Assembly: GCA_910584985.1 (NCBI GenBank)
Contig: CAJUDJ010000004.1
Location: forward strand, 34,057 to 98,056
DNA from: an uncultured Eubacterium sp.
GTDB taxonomy: Bacteria > Bacillota > Clostridia > Oscillospirales > Acutalibacteraceae
Length of the DNA: 64,000 nt
Direction: 5' to 3'
Of the stretch, positions 37,001 to 41,304 are shown one piece after another; the stretch's first letter is position 1; each line of letters opens with the position of its first letter. The translations under genes and the position numbers were made by a program. The notes beneath the pieces are model-generated. The model had not been told where the DNA came from and searched no databases. It worked only from the letters and a program-made list of their open reading frames with translations.

Positions 37001-39960
37001 TTGATATAATTGGAAAGATTGATATTAATATCCCGATTAACGGTAAGAACTACAAGCTCAACATTCCTGCTCTTGACCTTGCTGCTCTCGGCGGCTGCGG
37101 AACAGGCAACGGATTTGATTATAATGCAGATAAGGCAGATGCACTTATCGTTATACTCAGATATGTATGGAATGTGGTTCAGTCTAACAAGACAGAATTC
37201 CTGCTTCCGATGCTCAAAGAGCTTCTGGGCGGAAATTACAAGAACTTCGGTCAGTATATTGAAACATTGCTTGGCCGCAAGGATGACGAAGTTATCAAGG
37301 CAATCATTGACCTGTTAAAGAACCTTGATGCTTCCGGTCATAAAGCAGATTGGTCATTCCTTTACAAGGATTACAAAACTGCAAATCTTAAGTATCCGAA
37401 CGGCGTAACTGCTAAGGATCTTGAAGAAGTAGTTCAGATTCTTACAGTAGCAGTTAATAATGCACTTCAGATATTCCTTAACAAATCACTTGATGATCTT
37501 GTTCCGGAATTAATCTACACAGACAGCATTGTTAATTCGCTTGCAAATGTATTTAAATCACTTAAGGATAATAAGGATCTTGCACAGATCTTCAGTATGC
37601 TTGGTGTTGACTTCTCAAAGGTTAATTACAACCAGAAATGGAATGTAACTGATAAGAGAAGCTTTGCAAATGCATTGGCAACTATTCTCAGTCCGTTTAA
37701 TAATGTTCTTGCTGTTCTTTTGAACAGCGGCACACTCGATATTGAAGGCATTATTGAATTCACAGGTGCAGACGGTTATGAAAATGCGATCAAGCCTCTT
37801 CTTGATGTACTTGGCGTATCAACAGTAAGCGCAGCTCAGTATAAGGCTGATGCACTCAGAAATTCAAATAATCTCTTACTCAATATCATCAATCCTCTCC
37901 TTGACAGAGTTGATGAAATTCTTGCAAATCCGATTGAAGAGGTTATAAACCTTCTTCCTGCAATTGCAAACTTCATGAACAAGGGTGGTTTACAGTACTT
38001 TGTTGAAGAGCTTATTTATCCGCTTACAAATCTGGTAAGCCCGGTTGTTAAGCTTGTAACAAATGACAGTATATTTGATTTCGTATTCAAACTCTTACGC
38101 ACACTGAATGTTCTTGATATTAATATATCTTGGAAGAATCTTCAGAATGAAATCATTCCGCTTGTTAATACCTTCTTAACGAATATTAAGATTAATAACA
38201 AGTCCTACAGCATCACAGTTCCGAATATTGACTGGGCTGTACTCGGCGGCTGCGGCAAGCTTGGTTCAAGCGCAATTGCTGCAAACCAGGGCGATGTACT
38301 GATGACAATTCTGAGATATGTATTCAAGGTTCTTGATGCAAACAAGGGTATGCTCTTTGACCTTGTGGGCGGAAAGAATTCCACAGTAGGTCAGATTGTA
38401 AATAATGTTCTTAAGCAGGGCGCAGACGGTCTGGCTAAGATTATTGTTACAATTCTTCTTAAGATGGAAACCTTTGATAATGTTCAGTGGACATTCAAGA
38501 ATATCAAGAAGGTAACAGTTGAATACACAGAACACTTAGGTGAAGCTGAATACTTTGAAGCAATCGGCAAGCTTGATGAAATGATTTCCAGTCTCCTCGG
38601 ACAGTTCCTCAATATTTCACTTGAATCTGTACTCGGTGATCTTGTTTACACAAACAGCATCATCAATACACTTGCAAAGCTGATTTATACAAATATTGAG
38701 AAGGTTAATATCGGTATCGATCTTAACACGGTTCTTAAGGTAGTAGACCTTGATGTTTCCACAAGCGGTGTATCTGCAATCCTTAAGGATTACGGTGCTG
38801 CTTCAAGAGAAATCGGCAGACATGCTAAGTGGAGCGAAGTAAACTTTGATTCACTTAACTGGGGCTTCAAAGACGGCAACAGAGAAGGCTTTGTAAACGC
38901 ATTAAGCGCAATTCTCAGACCTGTTCAGCCGATTCTCCGTGTAATTCTTTCCGGTGAAGATTTAATTGTTCTTGGTTCTATCAAGATTAAGGGCGGCAAC
39001 GGCTACAATACAGCTATTATCCCGCTTCTTGAAGCTCTTGGAGTAAATCCGAGCAATCTTGTATCACCTGAACAGTATGCAAAAGAAGCTTCAACGGATA
39101 AGGTATTAACCAATATTCTGAATCCGTTACTGGATAAGGTTGAAGAATTAACGCACGGACCGATTGATGCATTAACCAAGATGCTGCCGAATATTGCATA
39201 CTTTGTATACAATGGCGGTATTCAGGATATTGCAGAAAATCTTATAGCTCCTGTAACCAATATTCTTCATGAAATTGATCCGATTTACTCACTCAATCTT
39301 GATCTTTCAATGCTTGGTGATGTTGATCTTGCCAGTCTTGTAAACGGCATACTTGCCGGCATCAAGATTAACGGACAGCCGCTCGGAATTGTTCTTCCTG
39401 ATATTGATCTTGCAATTCTTGCAGGGCTCGGCGATCTTGTTACTTACCGTTCGGCAAGAACATACTTCGGAAAGCAGATGGATTGCAAGAAGATTAATGC
39501 GGATCAGGCAGCAGTATTTATTACTGTTCTTCGTTACATTGTTAAAACATTACAGCAGAATCTTGATAATATTAAGAAGCTGCTTGAAGGTCTTGGCTTA
39601 TCAGGCGATATAGCTGATATGATTGCTCAGGTTCTTAATTTGCTGACCAATGGTGATGTTGACAGCGTTATTGAAGGAATTATGAACCTTCTCTTCGGCT
39701 ACGACATCGGCGGCGATGGCGATAGTGAGAACGCAGACAAGAAGTCATTCAAGCTTGGCAACTTAGATATGTTAGGCAAGGTATACTGGGTAGTATTTGC
39801 TGTTATAGTTCTGATTTTGATTTTCTTCTTATACTTGCTATTCAAAAAAGATGATGACGAAGAAAACCCGGAAAATCCGGAGGGTTCTAACCCTCCGGAG
39901 GCTCCCTCCGAAGAACCGCAGATAAACAAAGATAATAATGAACAAGGAGAAATGATATGA
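16060..39960 (+). CDS. Giant (7,966-aa) secreted, C-terminally membrane-anchored modular repeat protein
   Basis: One uninterrupted frame encodes 7,966 residues, roughly 0.87 MDa at 110 Da per residue. Residues 1-32 are a signal peptide: basic KPKRFKK, hydrophobic core LLSFFLAFLMLM, AFA cleavage site. Residues ~40-880 are non-repeated and helical-looking. Residues ~880-7,880 hold 14 related modules, each centred on a NGYxNAIKPLLxxLGCDT-like motif. Each also has a PFNxxIxxLLNGG-like helix before it and, after it, PVxxVxxLxPxxxxFxxxGG(I/L)Q, an N(I)PxxDxxxLxGCG-like strand, a LRYIWxVVxxN helix and an LYTxSIVNxLA-like helix. A single TM (about 7,908-7,928) is followed by KK and an acidic Pro/Glu-rich tail, so the bulk should be extracellular. 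No LPXTG, LysM, SLH, CBM, Ig-like, NRPS or PKS motif is evident. It overlaps the partner gene by 4 bp. Function unknown; I infer a surface or envelope structural/adhesive role. Confidence 0.93.
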   Translation: MGKPKRFKKLLSFFLAFLMLMSSLTVGFTAFAANEHPSNTYFKDAVTSIHHPSNDDTKDSADHLDAVAKSFANGAAGNASNYQSSQNAAAKQLSTKMQNQNLATYKPGTNGWSNGMWLEDDDNGTMLSAVSNYWKIVFSDCLTENQKAGKDGTAGINNIRSQIRDQLANKMGGDYNTMIDDKPPYYTAALLGSGGKELGTNQWPTDSSTVAIVNLKEAYYLWNAYGDNIDNLSDVLTTKYMYYYRIKNLGGWSKNYAVEYWAADKGVDFILVNADELKAFKNVFVADDGTNYWNDFNNRNFSNISASMQLKLVEELEAKYNLIKTTNKTKEYNWNVTWREDPNDPNNIKNIPDCVEGKYNLTTDQAANEKIFAHFFTSYNDFNADLNAFYLYMVQQYIDSVNKVKDALYNADGSEKNVTDRKELAIVKQLIADALVVYNNIPDSVKNNASVKATLADANARYNTYNIRFISLWNTMVGKTYIETGKVLEPYASADYVIKSDAEAKIIRRTLDEAESLFVDFLPEGTDYKNIANPPYSITDPEVTVSKIGDANTIYKAALKTYEEYMYRRFLEIARAEFKDYFTNEPQWDSITIPTNFNIFSIIPVRSQVNKVLSAYASIADRYKATSNSNFFVEIARRLNLALEPLTGNESFNKDTSLYQLIYPMKDVQVDKNNNLSQDDVNQLIANLDAFLVGNVFRNELLDGYTADQFIDILLQGFYVDSNGIKHYGQNKDGTTKTEGLLTGKSGNNIANMILGMLGPLVQNALKDVKLDTIDVGIAGLTLVGSAYDLQQGNASAKLGPITAKLKPFGYLLVGNPKDVWDYELIKANPGFLAAARGLLPYSTVWEAVDWSGINWQIDDTQEFFEWIGCLLSLIDRISAALFFDYTYKYHVQAVGGMVDQNVALEGTFKPSNGYKNVILPFLEILGVNTNGIDTATMKTLSESNRWDTIVKTIGDRVLTWAKELVTDKPISKIVEILPNLAYMLLYDKLTWGVDSLTYTLTELGIKWRDLLQQPDTFKIDSDFLTGLLTGLMGEDSKFQLPALDWAKLSYLGDYTYKTSADDMQQKYIDAYAPDVLVFVVYYLATIVTENGDFLCDLVGEVELDPDTGQPVPNPLRDLIGNVVDTASKTDKFGNAREFGSAIFKLIRTYSAADYDWSKFSWTQSLVDFSTITLFTRQEVVDLISYLSEMVNILIPKLLADKETGKEKTLMDLLNQSVFKSSLIDTLFNTIYGLLGSDVAQMILKFVEIRDQQYNITHRSDSIDVSIDTVRATLNAAGFGEVAAKLAGKDAYIGEGYNVFDDIHCGELIDPNKPTGGAYEDDWKITDANRFKKALTAVLTPFNGVIGVLLAGGSGSVSAGTRGMVTVANAITVEGANGYANALKPLLDALGCDTYPAADFNRQPSNSLSLLIDMIFRTVETYCNDPLNEILGAIPGIAAFIDNNGLQIIISQIIAPFNNILGAVCDLAQIDNTDGKGNLDHQGFFRWAISELIPYLLKIESTDEEVTWDNLQDRILSLVNQKLPSIKLEVENESGEKETHEYRLTIPEINWKDLAGSGSMDPTANNIAVEGDDPGTLVKLVRFIWEDVVVKNNGTVITGILTDLLGKETYDAIIEKVDFLGFSGDKILAIVIKVFKGMDSSWYKGEVNPFKENNLTLNQIVTMIAGTAEGQIPLSQIVYPTGYDSENVKNFVTVLTNVAMSLLDNYTDLQLIEMLQSGLYNSSIVASLAKVIYPLFDNATVGSVLSMIDVTKFDTRALSMLFTINGYNDVASIVDLMINDAEGLTSADYPGDPSVTDTTAHANWVYTAQLNADGTPVIVNNNTQYEWANRFWAKDSKGAYIYENGKHVMSYWEKDENGAWVYTDSAQTIHKIRDKKLSDINWDYCVQEKLFHINIEPTENETAEEKAARIAQIRSNLVNAISTVLYPFLTFVDFMFNSGTINIAGVAPLVGADGYGNAIYPLLKLLGVTAKHGLVEPNVYKEHATKNKTSLVADILSPLLEKLDEIIAGDDAVGPVRAILDIIPDLANFANQGGIQKLIYSLLFPIGNFVDNILTVILEEESLIYDVALDIVFNSGLIGGSSENKNILSSILGSIFGNKDDTSIKFATLHNNIFTLAEKVIALLKVNNVSLKAIKDKSGKELALEVIIKKLNINSQELDLTLNIPMFNLEWVAGIGPGRRNDAPMGVNAVKKRTDSFMAIIQYIWKIVQVNKDALAGNNGLLAALLGNAWGTASPFILSVLDENISVNIDNIGTTANKDKVVASANEIVAALIQFTETTDSSNHYADTAEGYDADADISKVTWDKFFEYSNYTESTKYDIEYPKIPAKELASGQPEGTKYAEGDVETVVQVLTTIIQKVLSELLGTTVEGLVIDALYKDSLVAQISKLICSLADNAGVASILSQFGVDLSAKGLVDMLVRYGYVELAAEIQKKIDAKGKLSELQWFDTYQTDANGQVILGPDGNPLVATEGIAKYWYVDSGVKDGNDYNLFMEKVWNHSDYHNTKFEYNADGSLKDPTVLNAGYRFTRALVVALSPFSGLINVLFNAGTGEYFGAIEITGTRGYRNAIKPILDVLGCDTVTKEQFVLDANGKGTEGDADYVAGNVDYVLYNIINPVISRVGDIMDDPINGVLDILTSLMAFVDNGGLQRAIEELLYPITQMFGPIIRLATRTVEGFEDSTDIFSIALSFVDLGKGVTWANLHQQVPTILKNVLTVKVLDKKIDGKYVKILSRQVVDDQDKGDKRTEYYYVTNEKIPKTDSDGNPVIGPDGEPEYEKHEDGSFKFKEKIVAAGDVEDICGIEINGVIYNLNIDDIEINKHLKYLAYCWIDSNKAEGASTFAARADEAAALTRRSDAFVAIYRFIRSAIDANAADLIMPLVKNALSAETYAAVDTYINNVITPTSKEGDNILITLIRVADALDNALGFDADDDANNKWLPMLQITADKVTTVEYTAKTAKQDVARAIETIYGTVNNVITDILFKDVEGVNNLSDFAVENFLNNTLLSTIAKGVFSLADNETVSKIFNILNVSMNKAYIVQQLNDYGYTELATSIEGYKGKLANIPWFTEKTDAEGNKYSVPSDNFGSKWYISSKYDRDADYTQLFIDNVWNHSSIKNPAFASLTGNDLKAALDETYRFSRALVVVLSPFSKLIQVLTTNELVDFSEDGSVKIQGSYGYTSAIKPLLDALGVDSVHREKYRNDVQSNPDYAIYNVVYPLIDRINEIMHRPVRELLNTLPTLANFIQVRGIQKSVENLLLPIVSLLDPVVDLIMDDFGGDSSKVKSIYDVLIEILDTTLLDGVFSKNNITWDNIHKNIATIANALIPTIYTTEYNGKVYAATLSKDEDGNDVYTISVKKVNANDEPILDKDGKEQYDEVVIPESKIDKTENGLFINGVAYSITIPNNDKINAFLADLAGCQGLTEVDSTSGSLRPVGAKTDTADVKYSITDIQPNVLVTLLKFVWDEVVQANFNTLIDPLLTNVVDPLLKDTLENGYSKVIRPYIVKEAGWFGKDSLNYDGGEFVDLIIGVVNGLNSSDRHVGSEWTTILNKTPETGLVEYPRIDTNADISSDRYESEDVKALINVITNIAMSVLESFLNFTIIGIQEDNLYNSQFVVTLANAFYPVFDSAAVQSVFGILGVKDITLESLATALRDAGYPRTADLVLAPFDENYEVDGVKVNWVERVVKEEKDGQLVDKLENGKPVTELVNKYWATEEDGYTWKLLPNGDHVMTYWIADGKGGYETYTAEDETADPSHVAGTYKERAKLFADINWTPCVEGKFFNIQTNPADGEEQWRENLVTAVSTILYPLNDLLDFVLNGGELTIGGVASFRGSNGYENAIYPLLQVLGCSADRNGLVTPEQYSQNIKDNGRYHLSRDILAPLFSRLNNILRGSDENTGKIGPVRALLNIVPNLALFVEEGGVQKLVEELIYPIGNLADTIVGVLSKDKSSLFNVVFDSFVTPDAMGFEGTGITDRIIEKILKAIFDPAEKTDADLQWSNAHKHIFDIVAGFVKEDKDDSNKVYLSVDKDGKLEINNITIAIEAQKNENGIETHPAIDVKLPAIKIDDINVLLNNLSRLGAPIPWGTDNSLGPVGTQRRTDAFVILWNYIWGVVEKNPGVRTTLIDDILAPLLGEDTFKLVGDYISNILSRTSEDVLSAFIAVTKALDTSDIDVSETWENYFTGKLAGITSPSPVQYPVKNYGETIADNELYTRDDVGKVVHTISGIAQSALAAATGNTLSDLSVDLLYNTKLVATISQAICAIADNKIAQAFLPLLDVDLSIDGIETKLRNYGYVEIADKVAALKSTTPGVQDDGLSTLDWFVQDKDDKGNLIFEEDGKTPVMVPSELAEKWYVEDADLFITNVWNNSTVKNPNMDPSGSDIDANYRFTRALVVAVSPFSSIINTLFNADKSTIFGEIELTGTRGYRNAVKPLLEALGTNPMSKNDFVAYANGGTLDDGRTVTGNKDYVIYNIVNPILSKINSLIGNPGNELFGTIASLGAFLSDEAFAGKGNLQSAVEYLLAPILKMVDPIVKLASDDDLFTIIFNVLGIYHHDKDGKNETLVTWNNIHQHLFDVVAHVLRYDDKNKDKLYMTTLGKQLYVNNIIINDKKYTLTIPEYDLSKLKDCTVESETAKRASDAFVTVFRYIRSILNANSIQKNSDGSFVGDGDTYRLDDNAFIPALINDLLKNADLYAKLKPYLQNVLGSQEDEILITVIRIFEGINSSALETDLGKIAQEWADKLELSGTPADVNYNGLEVSEVTSAIKTLRDSVHNALAAYAPEIDIENFTSTNLYKDSIPHMLASVIFPLGDNPTLAALLSILHIDVTRQHIIAQLDKYGYKDLSALIQAVPEDEKLADSIPWTVKSTDENGNEITIQNPDIAKLWYVEDETGFNDKVWKDSPFKNDEVLNGNQALDKQYRFTRSLVVVLSPFTELLGVLLQQKDLMIFDDPHTGVDGHDDVVLRGEYGYSNAVKPLLEALGIDAIDGQTYRDMADESKGGNKDYILYNIINPILARADVILQAPVNSLLETLPTLALYLGKGGLQKSITNLLYPFTKLLSPVIRLVLGEVRSEKDVTPEKFYDLVIALVAEIADIDLLKGQDDLWSKVHEWDKLTALLDGVLDMLNVKTTVAEFNGHYVKVTPVTEKDADGNDVITHYEYKYTEKDADGKDVEKTEEFSVRKVQDILGIEINGVVYPITIPSEGPFDKIANCKILKAETQKAIDDAKAAVEAAGTDTTALEAAKKALEAAEAAASAEVKANTLLALIQYICDVVEENEPELITPLLKNLLGSNYDTFGEYINRVLGKVADTPEDISTALVELLNATDSSDHFAEGWDIFDKIASTDVKYDSFTRDDVTNAIKTLSEIVTGVLENVLNTSITEITTEKIYISQNVNKLAQLIYSNVAGMESTLKLAGIDVSKENVVKLIGETYGYADIAELIKNAPAPPEGQNWAYTVDWIFDWKINNNSENFAHAIAAVLSPFNSLLSALLCADQVDIAQVITITGANGYKNALQPLLKELGFDTTLVDENAPALEDIIKVVLAKLDSIVKDDNLVGRVIDFIPGLANIVANRGVQKFIEELLFPIINLINPILALIVEEEDQSIFDFAIELLAKLNVVDLTAYGWSNVHTQIFTIINSFIKVNYAAVDGRNIALTKNGDKDDANYGKFFYVTTDANGNSVQNYVSDRNVKTMTGFAINGTAYPLNIPEGIDGMDVNIFNALAGCKVGRTSSDEVSSDALVTVLRYIWEVVQANKDDLIKSLVKDLLKDNYEAVSQYLNNFLDKTTADQFVEALIEILTNLGNLNCNVDWSFLYDGYTSVNVDYPLIGKNNAKATAQDIAEVISTLSDTVKNVIPMLLKDADGNPYASLSEFVSEKLYTDSIVNALAKLLIPLCENKTVVNILSILGIDYSIDTILKNIVSGFGNETNVLSEYGKAGSFAKVEWNNVTWGIDSKEAFVNAFANLLTPFTPVLDFLLNGKDLVIANGALSIPGDMGYANAIKPFLEAFGCDTTVVDNANASISGILTALLNRVDVILNAPIDEVTAFVAPLMNFINKSGIQKVVEELLHPITNIINPVLRLAADRNKDGSLSNANIFEIAFDIVKHLDAVKDIIPAKAEWNTVQNYIFTIVENLINVNYAVVDGRTIALTKNNDSADENYGKFYYVTTDADKNEVKNYVADKSVKQMTGIVINGTAYPLDIPAEVRGVNVFEAFAACGTFEAASNTIQGNGADSLVTVLRYVWAVVEANEKDFITPLLKDVLKADDENGIYGKVAKYLTNLFGSTDDEVIVALVNTVQALETDTAHKADWSKIEAAVTPTKVDYPENGKAEVETFISTLSGIVNALVPGLIKDAQGNGYASLTDVVNDKLYTKSLVETIAKALRGVGVNEDGTEKDINKTLKDVIGIDFTQIPTTVGEINNSTDFARELAKVLAPFDTVVNAILNAGILNVYGIVDIGGQNAYVDAIKPLLTVLGCDTSNIIEGAATLEAILASVFARVDEIAADPVNEALALVPAIANFIDQGGIQIFVEEIISPVTRIAAPIVSLLADKDDSVFDIVLDVVKNIDAVKKYIPADATWATLQDYIFDIVRNIAPSEITINDVKYPLNIPTLDLTELAGCGTGSGFTLTDKADKADTFVTLFGFIWDVVKENEDNLVRPLINNLLGDNESVKNIVDNILGLKKEEIILAIIHIFNGLKSNGHIADWSNIEAVINPTKVKYPNGVTPEDIDTLIDTVSAVLDGVLPMVLKSTGYDSLQALVAGTLYTPDLINTIAGALKGLAENKQVTDILAYVGITLNAADYNKTWNVTDANSFAEALAELVKPFNGVIDALLNGGSIIVAENLLGENSIAIEGENGYVNAIKPLLTVLGCDTSRIVVGKATVEAIVKSLLNRVDEILANPVDEVVALIPQLVNFIDKGGIQTFVEELIYPVTRIIAPIVPLVAGEGQSIFDFAFDIVKDIDAVKNYIPSKATWDTIQNYIFDIIGKIDINIPINGKNYKLNIPALDLAALGGCGTGNGFDYNADKADALIVILRYVWNVVQSNKTEFLLPMLKELLGGNYKNFGQYIETLLGRKDDEVIKAIIDLLKNLDASGHKADWSFLYKDYKTANLKYPNGVTAKDLEEVVQILTVAVNNALQIFLNKSLDDLVPELIYTDSIVNSLANVFKSLKDNKDLAQIFSMLGVDFSKVNYNQKWNVTDKRSFANALATILSPFNNVLAVLLNSGTLDIEGIIEFTGADGYENAIKPLLDVLGVSTVSAAQYKADALRNSNNLLLNIINPLLDRVDEILANPIEEVINLLPAIANFMNKGGLQYFVEELIYPLTNLVSPVVKLVTNDSIFDFVFKLLRTLNVLDINISWKNLQNEIIPLVNTFLTNIKINNKSYSITVPNIDWAVLGGCGKLGSSAIAANQGDVLMTILRYVFKVLDANKGMLFDLVGGKNSTVGQIVNNVLKQGADGLAKIIVTILLKMETFDNVQWTFKNIKKVTVEYTEHLGEAEYFEAIGKLDEMISSLLGQFLNISLESVLGDLVYTNSIINTLAKLIYTNIEKVNIGIDLNTVLKVVDLDVSTSGVSAILKDYGAASREIGRHAKWSEVNFDSLNWGFKDGNREGFVNALSAILRPVQPILRVILSGEDLIVLGSIKIKGGNGYNTAIIPLLEALGVNPSNLVSPEQYAKEASTDKVLTNILNPLLDKVEELTHGPIDALTKMLPNIAYFVYNGGIQDIAENLIAPVTNILHEIDPIYSLNLDLSMLGDVDLASLVNGILAGIKINGQPLGIVLPDIDLAILAGLGDLVTYRSARTYFGKQMDCKKINADQAAVFITVLRYIVKTLQQNLDNIKKLLEGLGLSGDIADMIAQVLNLLTNGDVDSVIEGIMNLLFGYDIGGDGDSENADKKSFKLGNLDMLGKVYWVVFAVIVLILIFFLYLLFKKDDDEENPENPEGSNPPEAPSEEPQINKDNNEQGEMI
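21919..27558 (+). repeat. Three-module block A (modules 2-4) of the giant gene
   Basis: Measured anchor to anchor. Module 2 has GYGNAIYPLLKLLG and GPVRAILDIIPDLANF; module 3 has GTRGYRNAIKPILDVLGCDT; module 4 has GYTSAIKPLLDALGVDSV. Each resembles the module three positions later better than its immediate neighbours. Block length is 5,640 bp. Confidence 0.7.
27559..32583 (+). repeat. Three-module block B (modules 5-7), paralogue of block A
   Basis: Module 5 has GYENAIYPLLQVLG and GPVRALLNIVPNLALF; module 6 has GTRGYRNAVKPLLEALGTNP; module 7 has GYSNAVKPLLEALGIDAI. Inserts are shared too: HVMSYWEKDENGAW (before module 2) against HVMTYWIADGKGGY (before module 5). Block length is 5,025 bp; the difference from block A is indels in the inter-helix inserts. 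Confidence 0.7.
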
Positions 39961-40952
39961 GCAATGAATTAAAAAAGGCTGCAAAAGCCGAAAAAAAAGC
40001 TGCAAAAGCAAATCGCTCAAAAGGTCGTAAGGGCGAAAAAGCATTTAAAGTTATAATTGCGATTCTTCTTGTAGTTGCCATTGTTGGAGAACTTTACATT
40101 GGTTTTACTATTAAAGGGGAATTAGCAAATCTTTCAAAGGCTGTTAATGCTTCATCCGAAAGTGAAAGTGATAACGCTGTTTCAGGTATTGAATTTAAAC
40201 CCGGAACATACGGCGGAAAAGAATTTAAAGAAGCTGCAGATGTAGTAAATTACTACAACGAAGTTTATAATAAGACAAAGGCAAAAACCAAGGTGCATAC
40301 TGCTGTTGAAGGCAGTGATTCATGGACATTCTATGAATTCCTTGGTGATGAAAAGCTTCAGATTAAAGAAGGAAGCCTGCTTATAGACGGTAAATCAAAC
40401 TCAATGGTTGATGGTTTGGTTGGACCTATTCTTACCAATATCTTCAAGCCGAATGTAAACGGTTTGCCGCCTTGCGCAAGCAGAGATCCATTATCTGATA
40501 TTGATTCAAAAGGCAATTCATTGGCAACTTCAAGAGTTGTACCGGAAGATGTTGCAACCTGCAGCGTTGTGGATAACGGTGATGGAACAATCACTTTAAC
40601 ACTTGTTCCTGTTTCTGTTAACCTCAGCGAAAAAGGTATGGATGCACAGGGCCACTTCTTCAACTCACTCGGTGCAATTGACAAAACCCTTCAGGATGTT
40701 GGTGTAACATTTTCTTCCGGCACGATTGAAGAAAACTGTAAAGTAATGTATGAAACAGGTAAGGCTGTTGTTAAGGTTGATGTTGCTTCAGGCGAAATGG
40801 TTGAAGCCGACTATAACATGGTTGTAAATATTAATCTTACACATGCTTCCATCGCTGTTCTTAAAGACCGCGGTGCTGCTCTTACAATTCTTTATGATAA
40901 CCACTTCCCGGCATCTGACGAAGCTCTTGCTGAGAGAGGCTTTAAGCGTTAA
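39957..40952 (+). CDS. Type II membrane protein coupled to the giant protein
   Basis: A 331-residue protein of unrecognised family. Residues 1-29 are strongly basic (KKAAKAEKKAAK, RSKGRKGEK) and cytoplasmic by the positive-inside rule. One TM helix spans about 30-50 (FKVIIAILLVVAIVGELYIGF). The remainder should be outside: a polar Ser/Glu linker (ASSESESDNA), then a likely beta-rich domain with alternating strands (GDGTITLTLVPVSVNL, GKAVVKVDVASGEMVEADY) and three cysteines. Its ATG overlaps the giant-gene stop (ATGA), so the two are translationally coupled and likely made in linked amounts. The acidic tail of the giant protein and this basic N-terminus face each other in the cytoplasm, suggesting direct contact (inference). 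A terminator follows at 40981. Confidence 0.88.
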   Translation: MSNELKKAAKAEKKAAKANRSKGRKGEKAFKVIIAILLVVAIVGELYIGFTIKGELANLSKAVNASSESESDNAVSGIEFKPGTYGGKEFKEAADVVNYYNEVYNKTKAKTKVHTAVEGSDSWTFYEFLGDEKLQIKEGSLLIDGKSNSMVDGLVGPILTNIFKPNVNGLPPCASRDPLSDIDSKGNSLATSRVVPEDVATCSVVDNGDGTITLTLVPVSVNLSEKGMDAQGHFFNSLGAIDKTLQDVGVTFSSGTIEENCKVMYETGKAVVKVDVASGEMVEADYNMVVNINLTHASIAVLKDRGAALTILYDNHFPASDEALAERGFKR

Positions 40953-40980
40953 TTGTGGCCTTTGGTTAAGTTTAAATAAA

Positions 40981-41013
40981 AAATCCTCTGTGTGTATGCA
41001 CAGAGGATTTTTT
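40981..41013 (+). terminator. Intrinsic terminator of the giant-gene operon
   Basis: A 12-bp perfect stem AAATCCTCTGTG/CACAGAGGATTT (40981-40992 with 40999-41010), 6-nt loop, continuing into Ts. Confidence 0.93.
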
Positions 41014-41304
41014 CTGTTGTATATAAACCCCACCGATTTAACAAAGGAAAGTAAGGTGTATGCGAGAAATAATTCTAAGAAAAGCCTTTCACTTTAGGGG
41101 AATATCTCAACATAGTTGACGAATGAGGTGAAACAGTGAAGTTGTTTTATAATGAATGATCTCATCTATCGCACCTTTTTCCTGAAAGGGAAAGACTGAC
41201 TTATAAAAATACGATGCTGAACTATAATGCCGACTTTCATTTATCCGGCTTAATTTTTACTAAAGCGCGTTTTTGCCAAAGCCGATTTTAGAGATAAACA
41301 ATAA
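41014..41304. other. Intergenic region without recognised gene
   Basis: About 290 bp between two terminators. It contains a short TTTCCTGAAAGGGAAA inverted repeat near 41180 and a TATAATG near 41150 with a poorly spaced TTGACG upstream (41116-41121). No convincing ORF or RNA family is apparent; a small RNA is possible but unsupported. Confidence 0.4.

Larger units (their letters stand above)
18640..39500 (+). repeat. Array of 14 divergent protein-coding modules
   Basis: The conserved GY (or AY) of the anchor motif occurs at nt 18799, 20191, 21919, 23746, 25582, 27559, 29329, 30961, 32584, 34042, 35440, 36625, 37774 and 39001. In residues these are 914, 1378, 1954, 2563, 3175, 3834, 4424, 4968, 5509, 5995, 6461, 6856, 7239 and 7648. 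Spacing is 464, 576, 609, 612, 659, 590, 544, 541, 486, 466, 395, 383 and 409 residues. The first copy is degenerate (GYKNVILPFLEILGVNT). Modules diverge at nucleotide level, so this is an old array rather than a recent tandem expansion. The outer limits given are approximate. Confidence 0.9.

Noticed and set aside
18640..39500. Recent assembly-generated tandem duplication
   Set aside because: Modules are clearly divergent at nucleotide level and differ in length, so they are not copies made by misassembly.
39840..39957. Sortase-anchored surface protein
   Set aside because: The C-terminus has no LPXTG-like motif; the acidic Pro/Glu tail follows the TM rather than a short basic tail.
16060..39960. 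Giant gene as an NRPS/PKS or other megasynthase
   Set aside because: It has a signal peptide and a C-terminal TM, and none of the adenylation, condensation, ketosynthase or carrier motifs.
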